This document shows positions 8,289 to 16,738 of a stretch of 64,000 nucleotides of DNA, piece after piece (positions within the stretch are counted from its first letter, which is position 1; each line of letters opens with the position of its first letter). Source of the stretch: a virus; IMG/VR virus record IMGVR_UViG_3300017971_000185, positions 224,694-288,693 of that record; one strand, given 5' to 3'. Made by a program: the position numbers and the translations under genes. A model generated the notes under the pieces. It made no database searches. It worked only from the letters and a program-made list of their open reading frames with translations, and was not told where the DNA came from.

Positions 8289-9230
8289 ATGACTGAGATT
8301 TACATGATGGCTGGCGTGCCGGGTTCGGGCAAGAGCACGGAAGTCAAGAAGTTGCCGCCGCACGTTTACCTGAGCCGGGACAAGGAAGGCGGCAAGGTTT
8401 TGAGCTTGCTTCCGAAAATGCATAAGGCGATTGCGGACGGGGCCGAGATCATCGTGCTCGACTGTACTTTCCTTTTGCCTGAGCACCGTGAGCCCTTTCT
8501 TCAAGCCGCGGAAAAGGCTCAGGTGCCGGTTCATCTCAAGTTTCTCGATGTCAGTAAGGAACAGGCTCAATTCAACTTGTGCTGGCGCATGTGCGAGCGC
8601 TACGGGCACGTGCTGCGGTCCGAAGAGATGGACGAGTACAAGCACGATCCAAACATGTTCCCGCCGACTGTTCTGTTCGGATGGTTCAAGAAAATGGTGC
8701 GGCCTCAGTATGCTGAGGGTTTCGATTCGGTCGAGGTCATCAAGATCGGGCGCTGGCCTTTGCCTTCTGAATTCAAGAACAAGGCGTTCATCGTGGATTA
8801 CGACGGGACGGTACGGGAGACCAAGAGCGGAGAGATCTACCCGACTGATCCCTCCGACGTGCGAGCACTCCCACAGGCGGCTGAGAAACTCCAGAAGATA
8901 GCCAAGGAAGGAAGGCTGTTGCTTGGAGCGAGCAATCAGTCTGGTGTCGCCAAGGGTCTTCTGACCATGGAGACGGCCAGGGCATGTTTCGAGGAGGCCA
9001 ATCGCCAGCTTGGCGTAGACATCGAGTATGCCTTCGACTACAGTCGGTCTGGGCCGATCACTTCCTGGCACCGAAAGCCCATGCCGGGAATCGGGGTAGA
9101 CTTCATCTGGAAGCATCGGCTGGACCCGAGCCAGTGTGTTTTTGTGGGCGACATGACTTCGGACGAGACCTTCGCCCAGCGATGCGGTTTCCAGTTTGAG
9201 TGGGCAAAGGATTTCTTCGGACATGAATGA
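8289..9230 (+). CDS. polynucleotide 5'-kinase / 3'-phosphatase
   Basis: The 313-residue protein has the T4 Pnkp layout. The N-terminal kinase has the P-loop GVPGSGKST at 9-17, and the C-terminal HAD phosphatase has DYDGT at 170-174 and later FVGDMTSD. It would remove 3' phosphates and phosphorylate 5' hydroxyls, healing RNA or DNA ends before ligation, for example after host anticodon-nuclease cleavage. Length is close to the 301 residues of T4 Pnkp. ATG 8289 has a GTAGGAGT site and immediately follows the preceding stop. No RNA ligase is visible in this window, but the 2H domain of the gene at 117 could process cyclic phosphates. Confidence 0.88.
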   Translation: MTEIYMMAGVPGSGKSTEVKKLPPHVYLSRDKEGGKVLSLLPKMHKAIADGAEIIVLDCTFLLPEHREPFLQAAEKAQVPVHLKFLDVSKEQAQFNLCWRMCERYGHVLRSEEMDEYKHDPNMFPPTVLFGWFKKMVRPQYAEGFDSVEVIKIGRWPLPSEFKNKAFIVDYDGTVRETKSGEIYPTDPSDVRALPQAAEKLQKIAKEGRLLLGASNQSGVAKGLLTMETARACFEEANRQLGVDIEYAFDYSRSGPITSWHRKPMPGIGVDFIWKHRLDPSQCVFVGDMTSDETFAQRCGFQFEWAKDFFGHE

Positions 9231-9516
9231 ACCTGCGAAACGAAAATCTGCGTGGCCACCGCTCAACTTGACAGGTGGTGACTCTCTAGACGGAGATCTG
9301 CTCAAGCGGCTGGAGATGAAGCGAGAAGCTCAGATCGAAATGTGGCGGCGGAATACGACATACGGATCGTTCGCTGTGTGGCCGTGGTGGGCTGTGGGCT
9401 GGTGCGTGGGGTTCGTGGTGACGATGGTTCGTGGGTTGTGGTGGAACCTTGCGAACGGCTACAAGCGTTGGACAACACACTGGACAGACGAATGGCAGCA
9501 TCCCGATGATCACTGA
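9223..9516 (+). CDS. single-pass membrane protein
   Basis: A 97-residue protein with one tryptophan-rich transmembrane segment (WPWWAVGWCVGFVVTMV) near the middle and a hydrophilic N-terminus. ATG 9223 overlaps the end of the kinase gene by eight bases. Confidence 0.65.
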   Translation: MNEPAKRKSAWPPLNLTGGDSLDGDLLKRLEMKREAQIEMWRRNTTYGSFAVWPWWAVGWCVGFVVTMVRGLWWNLANGYKRWTTHWTDEWQHPDDH

Positions 9517-9682
9517 ATCTGAGATTAGGAAGAACGCAGAGAGGGCGTGTCCTTACGCGCGAGGATACGTTGGGTATGGGCCTTGGATCGGTGGCTACAC
9601 CCACGCAGCGGAAGAGTATGAGAAGAAGCTCGAAAAGTTGCGTGAAGTGATAAGGATCTTTGAAAGGCGCGGTTTCCGATGA
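9506..9682 (+). CDS. unknown small protein
   Basis: This 58-residue protein starts MITESEIRKNAERACPYARG and ends in a charged helix. It overlaps the preceding stop by 11 bases and the next start by four. Confidence 0.6.
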   Translation: MITESEIRKNAERACPYARGYVGYGPWIGGYTHAAEEYEKKLEKLREVIRIFERRGFR

Positions 9683-10155
9683 CACAGGATGACATGATGG
9701 AGATTCGCGCTGAGGTTCCGGCGGACGACTACGTGTTGATCACCAAGTCGGAGCTAGGCAAGCTCGTAGAGATGCTGCGCAAGTATGACGAGACCGTGCC
9801 TGGCTTGTGGGATGCCTTTCAGGCGCTCGACATCCGAGCCCGCAGCGTCAAGTACCGCAACCCCAAGATTCACGATCTTGTGTCTCAACTCACTGACCCG
9901 CAGAAGCGTGCGCTGCTGTTCATGGCCGAGGGCGATCCTGACGTTCTCTACGATGAGAACAGTCGCCTTCTCGGCATGCCGGGGCTTAGTCGGCGCACGT
10001 TGAATGTCTTGGCGAAGCACGGGTTAGTGGTGTCAACGAAGGTCGAGCGTGAGGTGATGAAGGGGCCGTTCAAGTACAAAGACGGATACCACACGTCGTT
10101 CACCATCACCGATCTTGGTCGGGAAGTCGCGGACATCGTGGTTCCTCATGAGTAA
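9679..10155 (+). CDS. winged-helix-like protein
   Basis: In this 158-residue protein a LTDPQKRALLFMAEG helix is followed by LNVLAKHGLVVSTKV and ITDLGREVADIVV. This is the complete helix-turn-wing pattern shared by the small winged-helix set of this window (6846, 7401, 10565, 36803, 39458). It probably binds DNA or a protein partner. Confidence 0.6.
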   Translation: MTQDDMMEIRAEVPADDYVLITKSELGKLVEMLRKYDETVPGLWDAFQALDIRARSVKYRNPKIHDLVSQLTDPQKRALLFMAEGDPDVLYDENSRLLGMPGLSRRTLNVLAKHGLVVSTKVEREVMKGPFKYKDGYHTSFTITDLGREVADIVVPHE

Positions 10156-10561
10156 CAAACTCCGAATCAGAAATCCGAAAGGCGAGGATCTCATCGTCAT
10201 CGACTTGCACACCGGGAAAGTCCATAGCGACATGCCCGATCGCTTAATCTATCCGAAGGTGGCTGAGACTTGGTGGGAAGCCGTGAGGACGGCTTACACA
10301 GCGGCCAACAAGGAGTCGGGCAAGAGCTTCAAAGACCTGATTTTGCAAGGAGTCGGTGTGGGTGGAGAGGATGACGGGGATATCATCTTTCAGCCAGGAC
10401 AAGGAAACAAGGGAGGAAAGGGGGGCGATGTCATGGTTTCAAACAAGACGGGTATCGAGGGAGACGAACCTTGCCCTGAGTGTCATGGCGATCCTCGCGG
10501 TGTCTTGATGCTGGACAAGTACCACCCGTGCAAGACTTGCGGTGGCTCTCGGAAAGAGTAG
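10148..10561 (+). CDS. protein with C-terminal zinc ribbon
   Basis: The first 70 residues are mixed alpha/beta. A glycine-rich linker leads to CPEC and CKTC knuckles near the C-terminus, spaced as in a zinc ribbon. ATG 10148 overlaps the preceding stop. It is 137 residues long. Confidence 0.6.
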   Translation: MSNKLRIRNPKGEDLIVIDLHTGKVHSDMPDRLIYPKVAETWWEAVRTAYTAANKESGKSFKDLILQGVGVGGEDDGDIIFQPGQGNKGGKGGDVMVSNKTGIEGDEPCPECHGDPRGVLMLDKYHPCKTCGGSRKE

Positions 10562-10564
10562 GTC

Positions 10565-10777
10565 ATGCAGATCGCTATATTAGTCGAGAGGCTCGCGCAG
10601 AGCCTCTATCCCTCTCAGAAACGTGAGCTACTAGCCGAAGCGACCAAGACAGAATGGCGGAGACCGGGGCCGGAGTTGCGCGACTTGGAGATTCATGGCC
10701 TGACTGTTCGACGCGGGGCCTACTGGCGTCTCACTCCTTTTGGTTTCGCTTTCGCTGCCTATCTCCAGAGAGAGTAG
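10565..10777 (+). CDS. small winged-helix-like protein
   Basis: This 70-residue protein has LRDLEIHGLTVRRGAYWRLT and PFGFAFAAYLQRE, matching the winged-helix pattern of 6846 and 7401. It starts three bases after the preceding stop. Confidence 0.6.
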   Translation: MQIAILVERLAQSLYPSQKRELLAEATKTEWRRPGPELRDLEIHGLTVRRGAYWRLTPFGFAFAAYLQRE

Positions 10778-10781
10778 ACTC

Positions 10782-11057
10782 ATGCCTCTCATAGCTCTTG
10801 ACCGTGACCCGCAGCATGCGCCATGCTGTTACCTCATCTGTCGAGTCACGAATCCCGATGCGGGTGAGGGAAACTACGATTGGTCCACGCGAGATCCAGA
10901 CAACACTGTGCTCGTGCAGACGGATCTCGACTACCCTGGGGTCGCCAGATCGTTCGGATGGGACGGCGACGATGACGACATCAATGGAGCAACGGACTAC
11001 CTGGAGCGCTGTGTAGCGCACGGTACGGTAGTTGAAGATCCGGGGTACTTCGGATGA
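10782..11057 (+). CDS. unknown acidic protein
   Basis: The 91-residue product contains an acidic stretch (GWDGDDDDINGATDYLE). ATG 10782 is preferred to an earlier in-frame GTG because it follows the previous stop. It overlaps the next start by four bases. Confidence 0.55.
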   Translation: MPLIALDRDPQHAPCCYLICRVTNPDAGEGNYDWSTRDPDNTVLVQTDLDYPGVARSFGWDGDDDDINGATDYLERCVAHGTVVEDPGYFG

Positions 11058-11365
11058 TCGTTGTGAAGCTGGAGTTGTGGCCTGGTGGTGACCGCAGCCG
11101 GGCCACGGAGATCGGGCGGACGTACGTCTGGAGAGAACATCTCCATAGCCCCGGCAAGGCTGACTACGAAGTCCGGGTTTGCCGGCGAGGCCATTACGAG
11201 GTCGCGTCGAGAGCGTTTCTCGATAGCAAAGGATTCACGCGCACGGGGCGAGTCGAGAATTGGCCGCGGTTGAGCTACAACGTGTGGCGTCTGATTTGCC
11301 GCTGTCTCAAAGCTGCGTTTCCCGAGGAGAACAAGAAAAGCAATGGCTGTTCTACTTCCCGGTAA
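11054..11365 (+). CDS. unknown basic protein
   Basis: A 103-residue protein rich in Arg and Trp with RLICRCLKAAF near the C-terminus. It overlaps its neighbours by four and 23 bases. No family was recognised. Confidence 0.55.
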   Translation: MIVVKLELWPGGDRSRATEIGRTYVWREHLHSPGKADYEVRVCRRGHYEVASRAFLDSKGFTRTGRVENWPRLSYNVWRLICRCLKAAFPEENKKSNGCSTSR

Positions 11366-12095
11366 GTTGCTCTACCTAGCTGTCCCTCGCACGGCGTCCG
11401 TATCTACCGAGACTGCGTTGCTCGCTTTCGAGGGCGCCATCCGTTTGGAAAAGCACATCACCTATGGGCAGGTGAAGGCTGATCCGTCGATCCCGTTCCA
11501 AGGCACGGAAGTGGTCTTCACGACCATTCGCAATCCCTATGACATACTGACGACAGACTTCTACTACGAGGAGGATCGCTACCCGCACTTCCTTACGTTC
11601 GTTCGCGAGTACGAACACTGGCCGTTCGTGGTCCAGGGTAAACTGTTCTGGTTGCTCGATGAGGTCGATGAAGCGTGGAATGCGATCGGGGTAGACTTCG
11701 AGGACTTCTATCAAGGAGAAGGACCTTTCTTCGTGGTTCTACAGTATGAGAACCTGTCGGAAGAATTAGACGCGCTGTTGAGAACCGTAGGGTTACCCAC
11801 GGTCAACCTGCCACGAAAGAACATCTCCAAAGACAAGAAGCCGTGGCGAACCTACTACACGCCGGAGGCAATCGAGGCTGTCAATGAACGTTTCGGGGAG
11901 GAGATCAAGAAGTGGGGGTACGATCTACTCGACCCGGTGCGTAAATCCCGCGGCGACCTGAAACGCTACGTCGTGCCCGTCACACTGGAGATTGATGCGG
12001 AATCTCCCGAGCACGCTCAGGAAGTCTTGGAGGCTCTCCAGCATGTTGGGGTAAGCATTACTGACTGGAGTGAGCCCGAAGAGACGAGACGATGA
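11343..12095 (+). CDS. sulfotransferase-like protein
   Basis: The 250-residue protein has a YLAVPRTASVSTET loop near the N-terminus, like the 5'-phosphosulfate-binding loop of PAPS sulfotransferases, and TTIRNPYDIL near 60-69, like the 3'-phosphate motif. The family moves sulfate from PAPS to sugars, proteins or small molecules. A truncated paralogue lies at 16738. No PAPS synthesis gene is visible. Assignment rests on the two motifs. Confidence 0.6.
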   Translation: MAVLLPGKLLYLAVPRTASVSTETALLAFEGAIRLEKHITYGQVKADPSIPFQGTEVVFTTIRNPYDILTTDFYYEEDRYPHFLTFVREYEHWPFVVQGKLFWLLDEVDEAWNAIGVDFEDFYQGEGPFFVVLQYENLSEELDALLRTVGLPTVNLPRKNISKDKKPWRTYYTPEAIEAVNERFGEEIKKWGYDLLDPVRKSRGDLKRYVVPVTLEIDAESPEHAQEVLEALQHVGVSITDWSEPEETRR

Positions 12096-12391
12096 GCGAG
12101 CTACGGACGATTCTGGAGCGCATTGGCGGGATGGTGAGGAAGTCCGATCTCAGAGGATGGGAAGACCCGGCGACGGATGCGATCCATCTCTCATGGTACG
12201 TCGAGCGTCTCGTGTCGCAGGTTCATGTCTTGAATCAGATGCGTCCCGAGCCCAAGGATTTGTGCCCTGCGTGTGCGGGGGAGACGTGGGGGCGACCTTC
12301 TGGGCCGGACGGGTCTGCGCTGGACTGGACAAGGCGTAAGTGTCGCGAGTGCGGTGAGCTTAGACCCGAGCCAAAGGATCAGAAGGCGTGA
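12092..12391 (+). CDS. small zinc-ribbon protein
   Basis: The 99-residue protein has CPAC and CREC knuckles about 30 residues apart in its C-terminal half and an N-terminal helical part. It overlaps the preceding stop and the next start by four bases each. Confidence 0.6.
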   Translation: MSELRTILERIGGMVRKSDLRGWEDPATDAIHLSWYVERLVSQVHVLNQMRPEPKDLCPACAGETWGRPSGPDGSALDWTRRKCRECGELRPEPKDQKA

Positions 12392-12882
12392 CGGTAACCA
12401 AGGAAGAAGTCGAGGGGATCGTAGCCCACCACATGGCGACGGCTGTGGCCCAGATCGGCAAAGATCTTGAGGCCAAGTACGCGACCAAAGACGAAGTCGT
12501 CCAGAGAATCAAGGAGTTTGCTCAGGGCATCGGAGAGATGGCGACTGGCTGGGGCAAGAAATTCTGCGAAGATTTGAAGGAGGGGAAGGATCTTCCAGAT
12601 GACCATCCGCTCCGTTTGGTGGTGCAGATTGTGGATGACATTTTGACGCTTCAGCTTCAGGTGATGGAGTTGGGGTTGCTCATGATCCTGAGCAACGAGA
12701 AGGGGATGGTCGGCCGGGACATCAACAAGACCATGCGTCTGGTCCAGATGACGCAAAAGCTCATGGAGCGTCAGCGTGAGCGGGTTTTCGGTGAGATGGA
12801 AAAGCACATGGCACGGAATCCCGAGTCGCCGTTCGTACCCATTCTGCAAGAGATTCGTGAGCTAACCGAGCCGGGAGGCTGA
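12388..12882 (+). CDS. unknown helical protein
   Basis: This 164-residue protein is predominantly helical, with a hydrophobic segment (LTLQLQVMELGLLMIL) in its middle flanked by charged helices. It could form a coiled coil or associate with membrane. It begins with GTG. Confidence 0.55.
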   Translation: MTVTKEEVEGIVAHHMATAVAQIGKDLEAKYATKDEVVQRIKEFAQGIGEMATGWGKKFCEDLKEGKDLPDDHPLRLVVQIVDDILTLQLQVMELGLLMILSNEKGMVGRDINKTMRLVQMTQKLMERQRERVFGEMEKHMARNPESPFVPILQEIRELTEPGG

Positions 12883-12884
12883 AG

Positions 12885-13208
12885 ATGACGCTGAGGGGAT
12901 ACTTCAAAACTGAGGAAGAAGCGCAAGAGGCTGCTCGGAAGTACCCAGAGAAGGACTACGACGTGGAGATCGTAGAGCGTGTCGTGCTTTCGTACCAAGG
13001 CTGTCGCAAGACGCGCTGGATGCTCTACGCGACTAGAATCCTGCACTGCTCATGTGGCAGGGACGTAGCTCTTTACGGCGCTACCAACATGTGCCGGTGC
13101 GGTGCTGACTACAACTGGACAGGCCAGCGTCTCGTGCCTCGTTCGCTCTGGGGCGAGGAGACAGGCGAGCATTGGGCCGACACCATGTTGCCACCCGAAG
13201 ACTGGTAG
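12885..13208 (+). CDS. zinc-knuckle protein with YFKTEEEA motif
   Basis: The 107-residue protein starts with GYFKTEEEAQEAARKYPEK, a stretch repeated almost unchanged in the next gene. Cysteines at CSC and CRC near the middle could bind zinc. It starts two bases after the preceding stop. Confidence 0.6.
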   Translation: MTLRGYFKTEEEAQEAARKYPEKDYDVEIVERVVLSYQGCRKTRWMLYATRILHCSCGRDVALYGATNMCRCGADYNWTGQRLVPRSLWGEETGEHWADTMLPPEDW

Positions 13209-13218
13209 GAGAAGATCG

Positions 13219-13809
13219 ATGACTTCACACGTTCGTGTCTACAGTGATGGTCGCTTGTGCGTCCCAGCCCCGGTGCTCAAGGAAGCAGCGCAGGCGGCCG
13301 GGAAGAAAAAGCTGCCCCGCAGCATTTGGGTCGGAGCCTTGGACGGAGAGATCTTTCTAACCTGGGATCGCTCGCACTTGGGCTCGTACTTCAAAACCGA
13401 GGAAGAAGCGGAAGAGGCTGCTCGGAAATACTTGCTGAAGGAGTATGATCTCAGTGTTCGGCAGCGGGTTCTGTTCGGTTCGTATCCCAAAGGCAGGACG
13501 TTTCCAGTCCAGGTCACGAGTAGTGGAAACATAGTGATCCGGGGGGCGAACACACGCGATGCCGTTCTTCGCGACCGTAGTCCGTCTACGGAAGGAAGCA
13601 CGAAGGGGATGGCGCTAACGCTGAGAGCGATGAAAGCCAAAGATCGCAAGTCCAAGAAGAAGAGTCTGAAGCAGACGTGGACGGACATGGATCACAAGGT
13701 ACGGCTCCAGGTGGCCGCGATGTTGCGCAAGGAATACCCCGAGGCCACGGTGGCCGAGATCGCTAGGAGTTTACCTGACTTGACAGTGGCGGAGTTGGTG
13801 GGGCAGTAA
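13219..13809 (+). CDS. protein with YFKTEEEA motif
   Basis: This 196-residue protein carries SYFKTEEEAEEAARKYLLKE at about 56-75, nearly the same as the N-terminus of the upstream protein. This points to shared ancestry of a segment of about 20 residues. The C-terminal part is basic and helical. ATG 13219 has a strong TAGGAGA site. Confidence 0.6.
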   Translation: MTSHVRVYSDGRLCVPAPVLKEAAQAAGKKKLPRSIWVGALDGEIFLTWDRSHLGSYFKTEEEAEEAARKYLLKEYDLSVRQRVLFGSYPKGRTFPVQVTSSGNIVIRGANTRDAVLRDRSPSTEGSTKGMALTLRAMKAKDRKSKKKSLKQTWTDMDHKVRLQVAAMLRKEYPEATVAEIARSLPDLTVAELVGQ

Positions 13810-13828
13810 CGAAGAGAAGGAGCAAGAA

Positions 13829-14092
13829 ATGAGCAAGAAAGTGTTTTGTGGTGGCCTTCCGTGGGCAACCGATGATTCTGGTCTGGCAACGGCGATGTCC
13901 GAGTTTGGGGTCGTCGTAGAAGCGAAGGTGATCACGGACCGGGAGACAGGAAGATCACGAGGTTTCGGCTTCGTGACCTTTGCCAGCGAGGAAGAGGCAG
14001 AGGAGGCTCTCCAGGTTGGCACCCTTCAGATAGATGGCCGGGCGATCCGCATTGACGAGCCCAACGAACGGCCACGCGGAAAGCGTAAATAG
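13829..14092 (+). CDS. RRM-type RNA-binding protein
   Basis: The 87-residue product is a single RNA recognition motif with RNP2 (VFCGGL, 5-10) and RNP1 (RGFGFVTF, 44-51), followed by a basic tail. It resembles the small bacterial and cyanobacterial RRM proteins that bind RNA. A GAAGGAG site precedes the ATG. It lies close to infA and may act on translation. Confidence 0.9.
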   Translation: MSKKVFCGGLPWATDDSGLATAMSEFGVVVEAKVITDRETGRSRGFGFVTFASEEEAEEALQVGTLQIDGRAIRIDEPNERPRGKRK

Positions 14093-14105
14093 TCTGGCCT
14101 AGGTG

Positions 14106-14477
14106 ATGGGCGAGTACACGGACAAGCTACAAAAGCGCAAGAAGGGCCCAAAGCCCTTCGGCCAGGGCACGGCCGCGATGAAAGTCGCGGTGCTGGACTC
14201 CAACATGGAAACGACCGTGGATCAGTTTGTCACGGCATATGCAGGGGCCGATGCGTTGCACGACATGTGCGATTGGCTGAAGGAAGCTCCGCCCAATGAG
14301 AAGTGGTTGTGCGAGGCCCCAAACCAAGTCCACAACCTGATTGTCTACCTCGATCCCAACGATCTGATTGTCTTGGCTCGCGAGACTCCAAAGGGTAAGT
14401 GGCTTCCGCTTTCTCATCCTTGCGCATCGTTCTATCCCGATGCTTCCTTGAAGGTACTGGAAGACATGATTCCCTAG
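14106..14477 (+). CDS. unknown protein
   Basis: A 123-residue protein with a basic N-terminus (KLQKRKKGPKPFGQG) and a later NLIVYLDPNDLIVLARE segment. A GTG three bases earlier is an alternative start. No family was recognised. Confidence 0.55.
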   Translation: MGEYTDKLQKRKKGPKPFGQGTAAMKVAVLDSNMETTVDQFVTAYAGADALHDMCDWLKEAPPNEKWLCEAPNQVHNLIVYLDPNDLIVLARETPKGKWLPLSHPCASFYPDASLKVLEDMIP

Positions 14478-14487
14478 GTGTGTTCGG

Positions 14488-14706
14488 ATGTCCAAAGAAG
14501 ACCAGATCGAGTTTGATGGGAAGATCACGGAGGTTCTCCCTGCGGGGTTGTTCCGGGTGAAAGTCAGCGATGACCATGAGGTACTTGCCCATCTGAGCGG
14601 CAAGATGCGGAAGTTTCGGATTCGTGTAGTGTTGGGCGACGCTGTGACGGTCGCCGTTTCTCCCTACGATCCGAAGCGAGGGCGTATCACGTTTCGAGCA
14701 CGATGA
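14488..14706 (+). CDS. infA: translation initiation factor IF-1
   Basis: The 72-residue product has the length and OB-fold signature of bacterial IF-1: MSKEDQIEFDGKITEVLP, then EVLAHLSGKMRKFRI and a C-terminal SPYDPKRGRITFR. IF-1 occupies the ribosomal A site during initiation. It is complete, with the conserved HLSGKMR loop. A chromosomal gene this essential is unexpected in a phage-like context. It lies among small unknown genes and near an RRM protein, and overlaps the next start. Confidence 0.95.
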   Translation: MSKEDQIEFDGKITEVLPAGLFRVKVSDDHEVLAHLSGKMRKFRIRVVLGDAVTVAVSPYDPKRGRITFRAR

Positions 14707-15068
14707 TGACGACAGCCAAACAGAATCGTCTCCAGCTTCACTTCCCCAAGGGAACGTCGAGCGAGAACGCGAAGAAGATGCTGAAAGCCATCGACGCGCT
14801 CGCGGAAGCCACGGGGCAGCCTCCAGCCGAGATTCTGGATCTGCGTATGCACTTCGACAAGCCAGGTCCAGATGGGGTGATGATCAGCGATGAGGGCTAC
14901 GCGCTCCATTTCGTCAAGAACATCCCGACAAACGATGAAGATGGTTGGTACGTGTACAAGGACGGGGAGTGCATTCACGAAGGTCCTATTGACAATCCAC
15001 ACATAGCTGAGCGTCGTGCGGCAGAGCACTTTCTCGGTTGGGAAGCTGACAAGAAAGACATCTCATGA
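14703..15068 (+). CDS. unknown protein
   Basis: A 121-residue alpha/beta protein starting inside the end of infA by four bases, which suggests coupled translation. It contains GWYVYKDGECIHEGPI near its C-terminus. No family was recognised. Confidence 0.6.
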   Translation: MMTTAKQNRLQLHFPKGTSSENAKKMLKAIDALAEATGQPPAEILDLRMHFDKPGPDGVMISDEGYALHFVKNIPTNDEDGWYVYKDGECIHEGPIDNPHIAERRAAEHFLGWEADKKDIS

Positions 15069-15442
15069 GAAGACCGAGCACAGCCGTACTAGAGGACTGG
15101 GCGCAGCAAGGCGGCCGTCTTCCGCAGATCTGCAACGAATGTCTCCGGTTGCGCAAGATCCTTCGCGATCTTCACGAGGAAGCATCCACCACAGAAGATG
15201 CTGGAGACTTCATTTTGGGGATTCTCGAAACCTTCCCTGGAGAGATTGAGTCCTGGGGTGAGGAGGCTTTCGAGTCCGAACATGCACGAGTGACCCGTGA
15301 GGAAGCTGAGCTAAAGGCGGAGGAGCGCGCCGAGTTGGCCCGACTCATCAGCAAGTACCTGCCTGCGGAAGTGGTGAGGTTGCTCAAGAAGTATGTGTCG
15401 TTGGATGAGGAAGCTGAAGATAATGGCGACGAGAATCAGTGA
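15065..15442 (+). CDS. unknown helical acidic protein
   Basis: The 125-residue protein has an early CNEC pair and a long acidic helical C-terminus. It overlaps the preceding gene by four bases and the next by 20. Confidence 0.55.
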   Translation: MRRPSTAVLEDWAQQGGRLPQICNECLRLRKILRDLHEEASTTEDAGDFILGILETFPGEIESWGEEAFESEHARVTREEAELKAEERAELARLISKYLPAEVVRLLKKYVSLDEEAEDNGDENQ

Positions 15443-16565
15443 AGACACCGAAGTGAACATGGAGCGAGAGGGTTCTACTCGTCTCGCGTTCGCCAACATC
15501 GAGGAGCGCGAGGTTGCGTGGCGTATCATCGAGACGTGGTACGGCATGGTCAAGACTCTGCGCGAGATGGGCGAACACTTGGTGGAGAACGGTGAGGCGC
15601 TCAAAGAGTACGGAGGCTTCGATTGGCTGGAAGGCCGAGCCCGCATCCATGCAGGCATGGAGATCACGAGCCTTGCGGAGATCGTCGTGATGGAAGCTCA
15701 GTCGGACGAGCGCGGGATGGCTGCGGACACCGCTAGCCGGCTACTGGAGAAATTCAAGAAGATTGACAAAGCCATCGAGACCGAAGATCCCGAGCTATTC
15801 AAGGAGTGGCGGGAGGAGTTTCCGCCCCGAGATCCAGTGAAGGTGAGGTCTGAGGCTGAGGCTCGTCTCGTCAAATTGCGGGAGAACCTAGACTACCTAG
15901 AGCGGCAGCCGTGTGTGAAGAAGAACGTCGAGGAGTGGTACGACCTAGTCCGCAACATTCGCCAGTGCGAGCGCACGATCTCTGTCCAGGTCAGTGCCGA
16001 AGAATACGAGAAACACGCCGAGAAGCCGGACCCCGTTGCCGAGGAGGAGATCAATCTCAAGGTCCGGGTTTTGGCGCATGAAGGCAACCTCGTGATGGTT
16101 CCCCTTGCGCCAGAGGAAGGCATCGATGACGATTGGTGGCCGACTGGAGGAGACAAGATGGGCTGTGTCGTGGGGGACACGCGGCGGCGACTTGGTGTCT
16201 CGAAAGAGGCTATCGGTCTCATGCGTGGCATCAAGCGCAACCGTGATGCCATTGGTGACATTGGTTGGTGGCGATGCCACGACGGCACATACGCGTTTAG
16301 CTGGTGGGGGCCTATTTTCCGCATCATTCATCCGAACGATGCGGAAGGCAGTCGAGACTTCGCGACACATCCAGATCAGTACGTCGAGATCCCGAATGAC
16401 GTACCGCCCGAGGTCATCGAAGGCTGTAGGAAGGCAGCCGCAGGCGAGATGCTGCTTAGTGGAAAAGCGGCGGAAACTATGTGGAAAATGCCATTCAAGA
16501 TCGAGCCCAATCCCTATGAGGATGAGAGCAGCAAAGAAAGCTCTGATGTGTACCCGGAAGGGTAG
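15423..16565 (+). CDS. unknown 380-residue protein
   Basis: The first 220 residues are charged and helical, with probable coiled coil. The last 160 are richer in Trp and Gly (IGWWRCHDGTYAFSWWGPIF) and look like a compact domain. ATG 15423 is preferred because an earlier in-frame start would lengthen the overlap with the previous gene. No family was recognised. Confidence 0.6.
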   Translation: MATRISEDTEVNMEREGSTRLAFANIEEREVAWRIIETWYGMVKTLREMGEHLVENGEALKEYGGFDWLEGRARIHAGMEITSLAEIVVMEAQSDERGMAADTASRLLEKFKKIDKAIETEDPELFKEWREEFPPRDPVKVRSEAEARLVKLRENLDYLERQPCVKKNVEEWYDLVRNIRQCERTISVQVSAEEYEKHAEKPDPVAEEEINLKVRVLAHEGNLVMVPLAPEEGIDDDWWPTGGDKMGCVVGDTRRRLGVSKEAIGLMRGIKRNRDAIGDIGWWRCHDGTYAFSWWGPIFRIIHPNDAEGSRDFATHPDQYVEIPNDVPPEVIEGCRKAAAGEMLLSGKAAETMWKMPFKIEPNPYEDESSKESSDVYPEG

Positions 16566-16567
16566 CC

Positions 16568-16738
16568 ATGGAAGACCACAAAGGCGATGTGTACGATCTT
16601 GGGCGCAAACGCGAACGTGCGGACGTATTGGCGTGGCTACGGAGCGAAAGCGTATTTTCTGACGCGGCCGAGTTTCTCGCGGACAGGATCGCGGAAGGCT
16701 GTCATGAGGGGGCGGCTGCTCGTTTTGAAAAGGACTGA
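16568..16738 (+). CDS. small protein
   Basis: A 56-residue frame (MEDHKGDVYDLGRKRERADV...) fills the gap between neighbours and its TGA overlaps the next ATG. It is mixed-charge and probably helical. Confidence 0.55.
   Translation: MEDHKGDVYDLGRKRERADVLAWLRSESVFSDAAEFLADRIAEGCHEGAAARFEKD

Noticed and set aside
8277-9305. 342-codon minus-strand frame opposite the polynucleotide kinase gene
   Set aside because: The plus strand encodes a clear kinase-phosphatase with both active sites.
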